Of a stretch of 64,000 bases of DNA, positions 17,285 to 24,718 are shown piece after piece. Source of the stretch: DASRFA01 sp035651755. Lineage in GTDB: Bacteria > Desulfobacterota > Binatia > UBA12015. Position 1 is the first letter of the stretch; each line of letters begins with the position of its first letter. Location of the stretch: the NCBI GenBank assembly GCA_035651755.1, contig DASRFA010000056.1, positions 310,001 to 374,000 on the forward strand, given 5' to 3'. The translations under genes were made by a program, and so were the position numbers. The notes under the pieces were generated by a model. The model saw only the letters and a program-made list of their open reading frames with translations, was not told where the DNA came from and made no database searches.

Positions 17285-17596
17285 ATGGACTACCGGATCG
17301 TTTGCACTGAACAGGAACCGGTCGGCGCACCGCCGCAGCACGCGCACATCGTGGCGGTCGGCACCGGCGAGGACGCCAACAAGGCCTCGCACCGCTTCAC
17401 GCTGGCCGAGGTCATCCGCATGATGGACCGAGGCGACCGCTTCTATACGAAGGGCGAGCGCAGCGGACGGATCGCGCTCGTCATCAAGGTCGCGTGCTCG
17501 CGCTGCGGGCACACCATCATCAGGTCGACCGCGGACGCGGTGCAGGACAACAACCTCGACAGCCTGCGCTACTGCCGCTTCAACGCCGCGGCGTGA
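17285..17596 (+). CDS. DUF3892-like small protein
   Basis: A 103-aa protein starting MDYRIVCTEQEP, with HRFTLAEVIRMMDRGDRFYT in the middle and STADAVQDNNLDSLRYC at the C-terminus. This order (short strand, acidic helix, G-x-F/Y-T, then RT/STxDxxxDNxLxxL) matches the DUF3892 pattern. CSRCGHT inserts a possible zinc pair. AGGAG precedes the ATG at 17285. Function unknown; the upstream dyad suggests it belongs to the XRE regulon. Confidence 0.72.
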   Translation: MDYRIVCTEQEPVGAPPQHAHIVAVGTGEDANKASHRFTLAEVIRMMDRGDRFYTKGERSGRIALVIKVACSRCGHTIIRSTADAVQDNNLDSLRYCRFNAAA

Positions 17597-17600
17597 TTGC

Positions 17601-17642
17601 GTGGGGTAAGCCCCCAGCCCGAGGCCGGGGGCTTACCCCACC
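17601..17642. terminator. Strong hairpin between convergent genes
   Basis: GTGGGGTAAGCCCCC pairs with GGGGGCTTACCCCAC around a short loop, a stem of about 15 bp. It lies 5 bp after the DUF3892-like stop and before the convergent coiled-coil gene's 3' end. There is no T-tract, so it may act as a barrier between converging transcripts. Confidence 0.75.
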
Positions 17643-17669
17643 ATGGTTCCACCTGCCTTCCGCCCAGGA

Positions 17670-18701
17670 TCACGATTCGGGCAACGTAGTCATCATCCCT
17701 TTGACCGACTCTGTATACTGCGACGCGAGCTGGCGAAGCCGCTCTTCGACATGCTCGATCCTTATCGAGACGAGCCCGTGCGTGCGGTTCCGGCCGAGAA
17801 ATTCCAGCAGGTCGTTCCAGGCATTCACGGCACTATCTCGTTCCAGGCTGGTCTTCGCTTGTTGCGTCTGGAGAGCGACGAAGGAGTCGACCTTCCCCCT
17901 AAACAGCTCCTCTTGCTTTTTGTAGTTGCCTTGCCACTCGTCTGCGCTCTTCTTCTGCGTCGAAACGTCGGACTCCATCGACGCTACGCGCGTTCGCAGC
18001 TGTTCGAGCTCCGCCGCCATCTTGTCCTGGGCGGTCTCCGCTTTGGTCTCTCGTTCCTTCTGCTGATCGTCGAGACGCTTCTGAAGCGCCTCCTGCTTCT
18101 GTTCGGCCGCTTCGGCGCGCTGTCTCATCCTGGTCAACTCGGCGTCTTTGTCTCTCTCGCGCTGCTCGGCGCGGCTAACGTCGAACCGCAGTTGATCGGC
18201 CTCCTTCGTCAAGCTCTCGACGCGCTGTTTGCTCCCGGCTAGCAGCGACCTGTAGTCGGCGTTCCACCACGCAAAGAAGCCAGCTCCGCTAGTGACGACC
18301 ACGAGCAGGACAGCCAACACGTTCCGTAGCGTCACATACTTCAAAATCCACGCCGGCTCTGATGCATCGGGCACGGGGTCGGCACCACCATCCGTCGCAC
18401 CGTCTGTAGGAGGTGATCCCTTCGCAAAGATCGGAAGGTTGAGAATATAGCCGGCTCGATCCCATCCGCGCTCGCGAGCCTCGAGCTCTTCGACGCGCTC
18501 GTCCAGCGCCGCAACGATCGCGGACACCATCATGAGCAGTTCCCGATACGTCGGCTGCTTCCGCCGTATGATCTCTGCCATCACGGGGTCAGACCCCAGG
18601 TTCCGGTAGATCCGAGCACTCGGTTTGCCGTCGCGCGTCTCGAAGTAACGAGCCAGCGCCCGTTCATCGGGCGAATCGGCCTCCGCAGGGACGTTCTCCA
18701 T
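17670..18701 (-). CDS. Single-pass membrane coiled-coil protein, unknown function
   Basis: A 343-aa protein. An N-terminal cytoplasmic-like region of about 125 residues precedes one membrane helix (NVLAVLLVVVTSGAGFFAWW). It is followed by about 130 residues of heptad-rich coiled coil (VESLTKEADQLRFDVSRAE onward) and a globular tail. Such a layout is seen in membrane-anchored scaffold or secretion proteins, but no family is recognised. GGAGG precedes the ATG at 18701, which decides the start over a GTG 36 nt upstream. Confidence 0.75.
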   Translation of the reverse strand: MENVPAEADSPDERALARYFETRDGKPSARIYRNLGSDPVMAEIIRRKQPTYRELLMMVSAIVAALDERVEELEARERGWDRAGYILNLPIFAKGSPPTDGATDGGADPVPDASEPAWILKYVTLRNVLAVLLVVVTSGAGFFAWWNADYRSLLAGSKQRVESLTKEADQLRFDVSRAEQRERDKDAELTRMRQRAEAAEQKQEALQKRLDDQQKERETKAETAQDKMAAELEQLRTRVASMESDVSTQKKSADEWQGNYKKQEELFRGKVDSFVALQTQQAKTSLERDSAVNAWNDLLEFLGRNRTHGLVSIRIEHVEERLRQLASQYTESVKGMMTTLPES

Positions 18702-18867
18702 GGAAACCTCCGGACGGTGCCATATCGAGAACTCCACCCGTTCACCACCGAACGGCCCCGAGCACCTGCCCTATTTCTTCGCCGCCTTGCCTATCCATCA
18801 TCAAGGACGTTATGAGTTCCTGGAGTCGAGAATGAGATCGTCTAAAGTCGCCGGGGATTTGCTCGTA

Positions 18868-19353
18868 CTACGGTAGGTTGGCGATCGCGAGGGTGACCGC
18901 GTCGAACACCGCCTGCCGCTGGTCCTCGCTCATCCAAAGCCGCCGTCTGGGCGGCCGATACGGAGCGAGCTCCGGGAATCGGGCAACGATGACGCCGGCG
19001 ACGTCGTGCTTGGTGACCGCGCCCTGACTGGCGAAAAGGCCTCGCACCTTGCCGGCGGAGATCCTGCGGACGGGTAGCCTCTTCTCGGCGGCAACATCTG
19101 CGACCCGCCGAACGAGCGCCTCGATGCGAGGCCCGCGTCGCGCGGTCGGGTCATCGACGTCTTCGACAACAAGCACGGATGGCCGGTACAACCGAATCAG
19201 CTCATCAATCTTCTCGAGTGTCAGTCGTTCCTTGTTGTGCCGGATATCTCGCAGACCCCAATCAACTAGCCGATCGTTACCCTCGAGAACGACGAAGCCG
19301 AACCCTCGCGTATTGAGATCGACGGCGAGGGCGCGGCGGCGACGCTTCTTCAT
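18868..19353 (-). CDS. RuvC-like (RNase H fold) nuclease
   Basis: A 161-aa protein with the RuvC pattern of acidic residues: AVDLNTRGFGFVVLEG (first Asp), VLVVEDV (Glu), and a C-terminal QAVFDAVTLAIANL (Asp). It resembles small RuvC/YqgF-type resolvases carried by mobile elements. It overlaps the upstream XRE gene by 4 bp, so both are translated from one message. A likely role is resolving or nicking branched DNA during replication or transfer of the element. Confidence 0.75.
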   Translation of the reverse strand: MKKRRRRALAVDLNTRGFGFVVLEGNDRLVDWGLRDIRHNKERLTLEKIDELIRLYRPSVLVVEDVDDPTARRGPRIEALVRRVADVAAEKRLPVRRISAGKVRGLFASQGAVTKHDVAGVIVARFPELAPYRPPRRRLWMSEDQRQAVFDAVTLAIANLP

Positions 19354-19724
19354 GGAAGCGGTTCGAGCCAGTAATCGAGGTCCTCGGTCCGCGTCCTCGT
19401 GATGACCTCGAGCGCAGCGAGCTTGCGATCGAGTCGCGGGTCTTCGCGCCTGCGTTGGAGCCGAAGCCGAAGAAGATGCGCTCGCCGGCGGGCGTCCTTC
19501 TCCGCCTGCTCGAACGCACCCGCGAAGAGCTCCCGCGCGGGAAGGTCGAAGATGATCTCACATAGAAGAGCGTTCTTGAGAGTCGGTTCACGAAGAAATC
19601 GCTCATACCGAGAGACCTTAGCGCCATTTCGGCAGCCGAGGAGAAATGCGAGTTCCTGCTGCGAAAATCCCGCGCGCTTCCTCTGCGCTCGGAGGTAGTT
19701 CGGAAGTCGCTTGTCGTGCGCCAT
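19350..19724 (-). CDS. XRE-type helix-turn-helix regulator
   Basis: A 124-aa protein. LPNYLRAQRKRAGFSQQELAFLLG and AKVSRYERFLREPTL form the helix-turn-helix. The C-terminal half (ELFAGAFEQAEKDARRRAHLL) is helical and basic. GGAG lies 5 nt before ATG at 19724. It is the first gene of a two-gene unit with the RuvC-like nuclease. A motif 41 bp upstream of its start is shared with the ATPase gene at 21277. Confidence 0.8.
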   Translation of the reverse strand: MAHDKRLPNYLRAQRKRAGFSQQELAFLLGCRNGAKVSRYERFLREPTLKNALLCEIIFDLPARELFAGAFEQAEKDARRRAHLLRLRLQRRREDPRLDRKLAALEVITRTRTEDLDYWLEPLP

Positions 19725-19764
19725 ACAGCTCCAGCTTCCGCCAAACCCAACACGGTCCGGAGGA

Positions 19765-19775
19765 GGGATAGTTTG
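19765..19775 (-). promoter_or_regulatory. Shared promoter motif, copy 1
   Basis: CAAACTATCCC (read on the minus strand) lies 41 bp upstream of the XRE start at 19724. The identical 11 bases occur at 21315-21325, 38 bp upstream of the ATPase start at 21277. The conserved position suggests a promoter core or an operator for the XRE protein. Confidence 0.55.
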
Positions 19776-19833
19776 CCGCACGCGGAATATTCCGTGGATA
19801 TCGGCGGATCAGTGCATGAAGGTGGATGTCGGG

Positions 19834-19954
19834 GACATGGGGGACGTCAGTGTACTCAAACGTCGCTACCCACGAATTGCGTCGCGGCCGAATCGAAAGC
19901 GATTGGACTTGCGCTCTATGCGACCTCTGGAACGTCCCCAACGTCCCCCATGTC
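19834..19954. repeat. 14-bp inverted repeat flanking the ATPase 3' end
   Basis: GACATGGGGGACGT at 19834-19847 and its exact complement ACGTCCCCCATGTC at 19941-19954 face each other across 93 bp. The right arm lies inside the last codons of the ATPase gene (DMGDVGDV). It may be a protein-binding site or a hairpin between genes. Confidence 0.5.
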
Positions 19955-21277
19955 AACCCGATCGTCCAACACGTCAAGACCGTATCGCTCGCGAAGAAGC
20001 GGAAGGCGGGACAGTTCCTCGGGCGTGATGATAAACGTTCCGTGACTCTTCGCCGGCCGGAAGCCGAGTCGTCGGCGGAGAATGGTGCCTATCCATTTTG
20101 AAGTAACCTTCCGATCGTAGTCCTCGCCATGGCGCTCGGTGAATAGTCGCGTCACGTCGCCCACAGACACGCGCGACGTTCCTGGAGACGATGAGAGCTC
20201 GGATATCACCTCGAGGATCTGCGCTTCGGTGTCCAAGGCCCGCTCGGCGACCATCTCGCGATGGTATCGGCGAGCAACATCATGCAGTTCCCGTTTCGTG
20301 TCGGGGTCATCGATGACGGACAGGAGCGGAACAAAGACCTGGTTCAGGCGTGGCTCGACGGAGCGATCGACGAGAGCTTCGTCGGCCACCCGCTTCCCGC
20401 GGTTTCGAAAGCGGAACAGGAGGAGCTGGTTGCGGAGATGCTCGGCCTCGTCTGAAGCGTCTACCGGCTGATTGATCGGGATGTCGTTGCGGAGACGGCG
20501 GCCGCCCATCTCTTCCGTGATGAAGCGACTCTCGAGAGCGCGATCCTGGAAGTAACCCCGTGTGGCGACAATCTTGGGTCCGAAGACCTGGTACGCCCGC
20601 GGGTTGAACTCTCCCTTGTCGGATGCCTGAGAGCGGAGCACCGGAAAGCCGCGTGCGTTGCCGTTGTTCAGGATCTTTACGACCTCGGCCTTCTCATCCG
20701 AGACTCGGAAGTCGCCCTCGTCGATGATGAGGGTTCCGCGGAACGTGTCGAGAAGCCGAAAGAGTGGTGAGACCGTCGAGGCGCCCGAGGCGAAAATGGG
20801 TTTGTAGCAGAGCGAGCCAACGGTCAGGAGGAAGCGGGTCTTGCCGCTTCCAGGATCTCCACGCACGCGGAGGTACGGCAGCTCATTGAAGCCGTCATAG
20901 AGCCAGGAGAAGAGGACGTAGTAGGCAGCGATTCGCTCGTAGAGAGGGGTGACGTCCACGTAGCGGTGAATGAAGGTCTGGATGCGGCCGACGAGCTCGC
21001 TCTCGTTTCCGTATTCCTCGGGGCCCGACGGAAACAGGATGATCCGATTCCTGATCAGGTTGTTGTAGGGCGAATACGGCACGAGCTTTCGGTTTGGGCC
21101 GCCGTCGACCTGCAGCTCGAGCGTCCACTTCTCGTCCTGCCAGACCGCAAAGGCTGTCTTGCGACGCTTCGGGTCGTACACCATCTCGATCGTCCGACCG
21201 ACCTCCTCGACGGATGAGACGATGGGGATACGGTGGTTAAGCGCACCCGTATCCGCGATGTGAGTGAATTGATCCAT
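19916..21277 (-). CDS. P-loop ATPase, replicative helicase/primase-associated type
   Basis: A 453-aa protein. Walker A is VRGDPGSGKTRFLL at about residue 140. Walker B is TLIIDEGDF about 50 residues later, followed by an arginine-rich segment (FGPKIVATRGYFQDRALESRFI) like that of DUF3631/D5-type ATPases. The C-terminal 110 residues look like a winged helix (VGDVTRLFTERHGEDY, then WIGTILRRRLGF). Such proteins act as helicases or loaders in plasmid and phage replication. The shared upstream motif links it to the XRE-RuvC unit. The exact role is inferred. Confidence 0.72.
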   Translation of the reverse strand: MDQFTHIADTGALNHRIPIVSSVEEVGRTIEMVYDPKRRKTAFAVWQDEKWTLELQVDGGPNRKLVPYSPYNNLIRNRIILFPSGPEEYGNESELVGRIQTFIHRYVDVTPLYERIAAYYVLFSWLYDGFNELPYLRVRGDPGSGKTRFLLTVGSLCYKPIFASGASTVSPLFRLLDTFRGTLIIDEGDFRVSDEKAEVVKILNNGNARGFPVLRSQASDKGEFNPRAYQVFGPKIVATRGYFQDRALESRFITEEMGGRRLRNDIPINQPVDASDEAEHLRNQLLLFRFRNRGKRVADEALVDRSVEPRLNQVFVPLLSVIDDPDTKRELHDVARRYHREMVAERALDTEAQILEVISELSSSPGTSRVSVGDVTRLFTERHGEDYDRKVTSKWIGTILRRRLGFRPAKSHGTFIITPEELSRLPLLRERYGLDVLDDRVDMGDVGDVPEVA

Positions 21278-21314
21278 TGCTCCACGGTAATGGCTCCGAT
21301 CTCACCGCGAAGGC

Positions 21315-21325
21315 GGGATAGTTTG
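21315..21325 (-). promoter_or_regulatory. Shared promoter motif, copy 2
   Basis: The same 11 bases as at 19765-19775, at nearly the same distance (38 bp) from the next gene start, here the ATPase at 21277. It lies in the 201-bp divergent gap between the ATPase and the small gene at 21479. Confidence 0.55.
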
Positions 21326-21478
21326 GCGGCTGCGGCACACTTCCCATCCTTCGAGGTCAGCCGACCGAGTTGACGCCCGTCAAGTAGATCTTCTACGATG
21401 CGTAAAGGACCGCGTCTTGCGGAGAACGGCAACTCCTCCATCCTCCTCGCGTCTGCTCATCGCCGTTACGCTTGCATC

Positions 21479-21631
21479 ATGGAGCTGACCGACGACGACA
21501 TCCGCGAGTACCAGAAAATCTGGAAGGAGGAGTTCGGCGAGGAGATCTCGGCCGACGATGCGCGTCGATCAGCCTCGCAGGTCATCGAGCTCTTTCGCTT
21601 GCTCCTCGAGCAGCCACCTCCACCCCCATGA
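21479..21631 (+). CDS. 50-aa acidic protein coupled to a serine recombinase
   Basis: MELTDDDIREYQKIWKEEFG followed by EEISADDARRSASQVIELFRLL. It is a short, predicted helical protein ending in a proline run. Its stop overlaps the recombinase start (ATGA), so it is made with the recombinase. A paralogue sits at 24479 on the other strand. I recognise the EYQxIWxxEFGxEIS pattern as recurring beside recombinases in other genomes, but no function is known to me. It could be a directionality or regulatory partner of the recombinase. Confidence 0.72.
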   Translation: MELTDDDIREYQKIWKEEFGEEISADDARRSASQVIELFRLLLEQPPPPP

Positions 21632-23205
21632 ACTACTTCCTCTACTGCCGAAAATCTTCCGAAGACGAGGATCGTCAGGTCCTTTCGATCGATTCCCAGC
21701 GCCGCGAGATGGAGCGGTGTGCTTCGGCGTGGTCCGACGTAACCATCGTCCGGATCTTCGAGGAGTCCCGGAGTGCGCGCACACCCGGTCGTCCAATCTT
21801 CGAAGAGATGCTGAAACGAATCGAGAAGGGAGAGGCGCAGGGGATCATCGCCTGGCACCCCGACCGACTCGCCCGCAACTCGATCGATGGCGGCCGGATC
21901 GTCTACCTCCTCGACAAGGGAGGCCTTCGCGACCTCAAGTTCGCGACTTTCACCTTCGAGAACAACCCACAGGGCAAGTTCATGCTCTCGATCATCTTCG
22001 GGTACTCGAAATACTACGTGGACAGCCTCTCGGAGAACATCCGTCGCGGCAACCGGACGAAGGTCGAGAGGGGATGGCTGCCCACGCGAGCCCCGCTCGG
22101 CTACCTGAACGATCGCGACACACGAACGATGCTTCCCGATCCCGACCGCTTCCCGCTGGTCCGCCGCATGTGGGAGCTCGCGTTGACCGGCGTGTACACG
22201 CCGCGCAAGATCTGGGAGATCGCGACCCTCGAGTGGGGACTCACCACGCCCAAGCGCAAACGGATGGGCGGAGGGCCGATCACACTCTCGGCCGTCTACA
22301 AGATGCTAGCCAACGCCTTCTACGCGGGCGTACTCGAGTGGGAGGGCAAGACCTTCCAGGGTAGGCACCGGCCGATCGTAACGATCGACGAGTTCGATCG
22401 GGTCCAGGAGATCCTCGGGCGCCCGGGGCGCGCGCGACCGAAGCACCACGAGTTCACCTACTCCGGGATGATCCGGTGTGGGGAGTGCGCGCTCTCGGTT
22501 ACCGCCGAGAACAAAGTGAACCGCTTCGGCTCCCGCTACACCTACTACCACTGCACGAGGCGCAGAAGGGACTACGTCTGTCGGCAACCCTCGATCGAGG
22601 CCCGCGAGCTCCAGGGGCAATTTCTCGACTTTCTCGCCGAGGTCGTCCCGCCCAACGCCGTCGTCAGCTACGTACTCGCACGGGTGGATCGCTTCTCTCG
22701 GACCCGCGGCGATGACCGCCAAGCGCAACGCCGCTCCCTGGACCGATCGCTCGCTTCCGTCCAGACTCAGCTGCGGAACCTCACGCGACTCCGGGTTCGC
22801 GATGTCCTCTCCGACGAAGATTTCCTCCGCGAACGCGCCGAGCTCAAACGCGACGAGCTCCGGCTCCGTGAGTCTCTCGAGCGCCTCTCCCAAGCACGCC
22901 CTTGGTTCGAACCCGCCCGCGAGTTCGTTTTGTCCAATGCTGGCCTCATTTCTCGCTTCGAGCGCGCGGAACCGCGCGAGAAGCGTCTCATCGTCGAAAC
23001 GGTAGGTTCGAACCCTCGCCTCCGCAACCGAAAGCTGTTGCTGGAAGCCAAGAAACCGTTCCGGCGCTGGCCGAAGAAACCGTCCATTTCCGAAATGTGG
23101 AGGTACGTCCAGGACGTTCGAACCTTTGCCGCGAATCCAGAGAATGAAGACACTCTGAAAACGCTTCGCGATCTGGTGAGCGGTTCGCTCCCGAAAGCCG
23201 CCTAA
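21628..23205 (+). CDS. Second large serine recombinase
   Basis: A 525-aa recombinase. The start is MNYFLYCRKSSEDEDRQ with the nucleophile Ser10, then AWHPDRLARNSIDGGRI. A recombinase domain follows (PLGYLNDRDTRTM onward). A zinc ribbon has IRCGECAL and later YYHCTRRRRDYVC, and a coiled coil lies at about 390-450. It differs from the integrase at 13310 in family type (resembling the CPR/transposon-like group). It may mobilise an inner segment. Start and stop overlap with the small gene (ATGA) decides the initiation site. Its last 109 bp are duplicated at 24361. Confidence 0.93.
   Translation: MNYFLYCRKSSEDEDRQVLSIDSQRREMERCASAWSDVTIVRIFEESRSARTPGRPIFEEMLKRIEKGEAQGIIAWHPDRLARNSIDGGRIVYLLDKGGLRDLKFATFTFENNPQGKFMLSIIFGYSKYYVDSLSENIRRGNRTKVERGWLPTRAPLGYLNDRDTRTMLPDPDRFPLVRRMWELALTGVYTPRKIWEIATLEWGLTTPKRKRMGGGPITLSAVYKMLANAFYAGVLEWEGKTFQGRHRPIVTIDEFDRVQEILGRPGRARPKHHEFTYSGMIRCGECALSVTAENKVNRFGSRYTYYHCTRRRRDYVCRQPSIEARELQGQFLDFLAEVVPPNAVVSYVLARVDRFSRTRGDDRQAQRRSLDRSLASVQTQLRNLTRLRVRDVLSDEDFLRERAELKRDELRLRESLERLSQARPWFEPAREFVLSNAGLISRFERAEPREKRLIVETVGSNPRLRNRKLLLEAKKPFRRWPKKPSISEMWRYVQDVRTFAANPENEDTLKTLRDLVSGSLPKAA
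23097..23205 (+). repeat. 109-bp direct repeat, copy 1 (3' end of recombinase gene)
   Basis: The last 109 bp of the recombinase gene recur at 24361-24469 with about ten mismatches, in the same orientation, including the stop codon. The two copies bracket 1.16 kb with two membrane-protein genes. Confidence 0.9.
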
Positions 23206-23386
23206 CCCTTTCCTCGTTCTTTGTCCCTCCCGGCCCGCGAAGCTTTCACGGTCCGTCAGCTCTGTAGCTCATGGCAGCGAGGACGGAAAAAGCCGGAAGG
23301 GAGCTTAAGTCGCCGACGCCGACATGGCCCAAGACCGGGGCTTACGTCCGTTGCAACGCGCTCTGAATTGGGTGTATTCCACCGCC

Positions 23387-23986
23387 ATGTCGAAGGACTC
23401 CGCACCTCCAGCAGCTGAGCGAGGCCCCTCTCTTCCCGACGACAACACCTGGCAGTACCGGGCTGGTCGCCGCATTCCCGCCAACAGGGAAGACCAGGTG
23501 AAATGGGCCGCACTCCTCTTTGATGAGTTCAAGTACCGCCACGACCGATATTGGCGAATCTTTGAGCTGTTTAGCGGCGCGGCAGTCGTCGTCGGAATAG
23601 TTCCGTGGGTGAAGACGGATCTACTCGCTCTTGGCGGGTTCGTTCTTCTATTTCCCGCAATCTCGCTCTTCCTTGCGCTAGCTGCGGCGATCTTGTTGAA
23701 CGCGGAAGCGCAAAGGATGCGCGCTGAGGAAGATCTCCGACTCGCCATCCGACAACAGCTCGGCTCCGTCGCCTTTCGCCTTCTCAACAGTGAGGCCCGA
23801 CCCGTATTCTTGACGCGCCTGGCGCGGATCAATGTTGGAAGCGCAGTCTCATGGTTTCTTTTCCTGATGTTCGTCGCCGGCAACTTCATCAATGGAGCCT
23901 TCTTGTATTCACGGCTGCCCCGCGACCAGACCATTAATGCTACCCAGCCAGCTGCCGCGACCGCTAACGCGACACGATTTAGCTAA
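23387..23986 (+). CDS. Membrane protein with three helices, unknown function
   Basis: A 199-aa protein (220 aa if it begins at ATG 23324). Hydrophobic segments are LFSGAAVVVGIVPWV, LLALGGFVLLFPAISLFLALAA and VSWFLFLMFVAGNF. A charged helix (EAQRMRAEEDLRLAIRQQL) lies between the second and third. No ribosome site decides the start. It sits between the recombinase and its duplicated 3' fragment, as if it were cargo of that module. No family is recognised; membrane effector proteins of defence systems can look like this, but nothing proves it. Confidence 0.6.
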   Translation: MSKDSAPPAAERGPSLPDDNTWQYRAGRRIPANREDQVKWAALLFDEFKYRHDRYWRIFELFSGAAVVVGIVPWVKTDLLALGGFVLLFPAISLFLALAAAILLNAEAQRMRAEEDLRLAIRQQLGSVAFRLLNSEARPVFLTRLARINVGSAVSWFLFLMFVAGNFINGAFLYSRLPRDQTINATQPAAATANATRFS

Positions 23987-24090
23987 TACGCGCGGACGCC
24001 AACAAGGTCAGCCCCACCCGTTCCTATACTTGACGGGACGCCGGTTATCGGCTCTAATTGATCGAGACCCACAGAAGGGAGGTCTTTCCA

Positions 24091-24261
24091 ATGTGGTGGG
24101 CTCTCGCGATTTACCTACTGCTCGGCTTTGGAAGTCTAGGCGGTCTAGTCACAGGCCATTGGTATGTTGGCCTATTCTGTGCAGTTTCCCTCTTACTCCT
24201 CTGGGGTTACGCCTCATACCAGCAGTATATCGTTGACCGAGACAGCCAACCCCGGTCTTAA
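24091..24261 (+). CDS. 56-aa membrane protein
   Basis: MWWALAIYLLLGFGSLGG and VGLFCAVSLLLLWGYASY form two hydrophobic helices. AAGGGAGG lies 8 nt upstream of ATG 24091, an excellent ribosome site, and a terminator begins at the stop codon. Expression is therefore likely. Function unknown. Confidence 0.65.
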   Translation: MWWALAIYLLLGFGSLGGLVTGHWYVGLFCAVSLLLLWGYASYQQYIVDRDSQPRS

Positions 24262-24290
24262 GCATGTAGGACACCTCCTACATGCTTTTT
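24260..24290 (+). terminator. Rho-independent terminator
   Basis: AAGCATGTAGGA and TCCTACATGCTT pair perfectly (12 bp) around CACC-type loop, followed by a T-rich run. It starts at the stop of the 56-aa membrane protein gene. Confidence 0.92.
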
Positions 24291-24360
24291 CTTTACTTCG
24301 CATTGAGCTCACCAACTCTTGCGATTTAGTCACAAGAGGCAACATCGCCAGTCTTGCGTA

Positions 24361-24469
24361 GTGGAGGTACGTCCAGGACGTTCGAACCTTTACCGCGAAT
24401 CCAGAGAAGGACGACACTCTGAAAACGCTTCGCGATCTGGTGAGCGGTTCACTTTCGGAAGCTGCCTGA
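24361..24469 (+). pseudogene. Isolated 3' fragment of a serine recombinase (direct repeat copy 2)
   Basis: These 109 bp encode WRYVQDVRTFTANPEKDDT and SGSLSEAA, equivalent to the last 36 codons of the recombinase at 21628. The match begins abruptly and ends at the stop codon. It is the remnant of a second, diverged recombinase copy. A convergent paralogue of the small partner protein begins only 10 bp further on. Confidence 0.88.
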
Positions 24470-24478
24470 TTCTCTACT

Positions 24479-24649
24479 TCAGTCGCTACCAGGAGGTGGA
24501 AGCGGTGGTGGCTCGAAGAAGAGCATTCTGTAAAGCTCAAGCCATTTGGTTGCACTCTTTCGTGCCTCCTCTTTGCTGATCTCCGCTCCGAACTCCTTCT
24601 TCCAGATCTCCTGGTATTCGAGGATATCCTCGTCGGTTACTCCATCCAC
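24479..24649 (-). CDS. Paralogue of the 50-aa recombinase partner
   Basis: VDGVTDEDILEYQEIWKKEF then GAEISKEEARKSATKWLELY, about half identical to the protein at 21479 and also proline-rich at the end. Upstream DNA (GGCAACTC...) is alignable with that of copy 1, where a one-base indel shifts the start; I therefore take GTG at 24649. It follows the AbiV-like gene closely on the same strand. No recombinase follows it; only the opposite-facing 3' fragment at 24361 adjoins. Confidence 0.6.
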   Translation of the reverse strand: MDGVTDEDILEYQEIWKKEFGAEISKEEARKSATKWLELYRMLFFEPPPLPPPGSD

Positions 24650-24718
24650 CACGGTAGCGAAAATGCGAGAGATCGAGAAGGAGAGGTGAGTTGCCGCCAA
24701 ACGCACAAAACACCTTCT

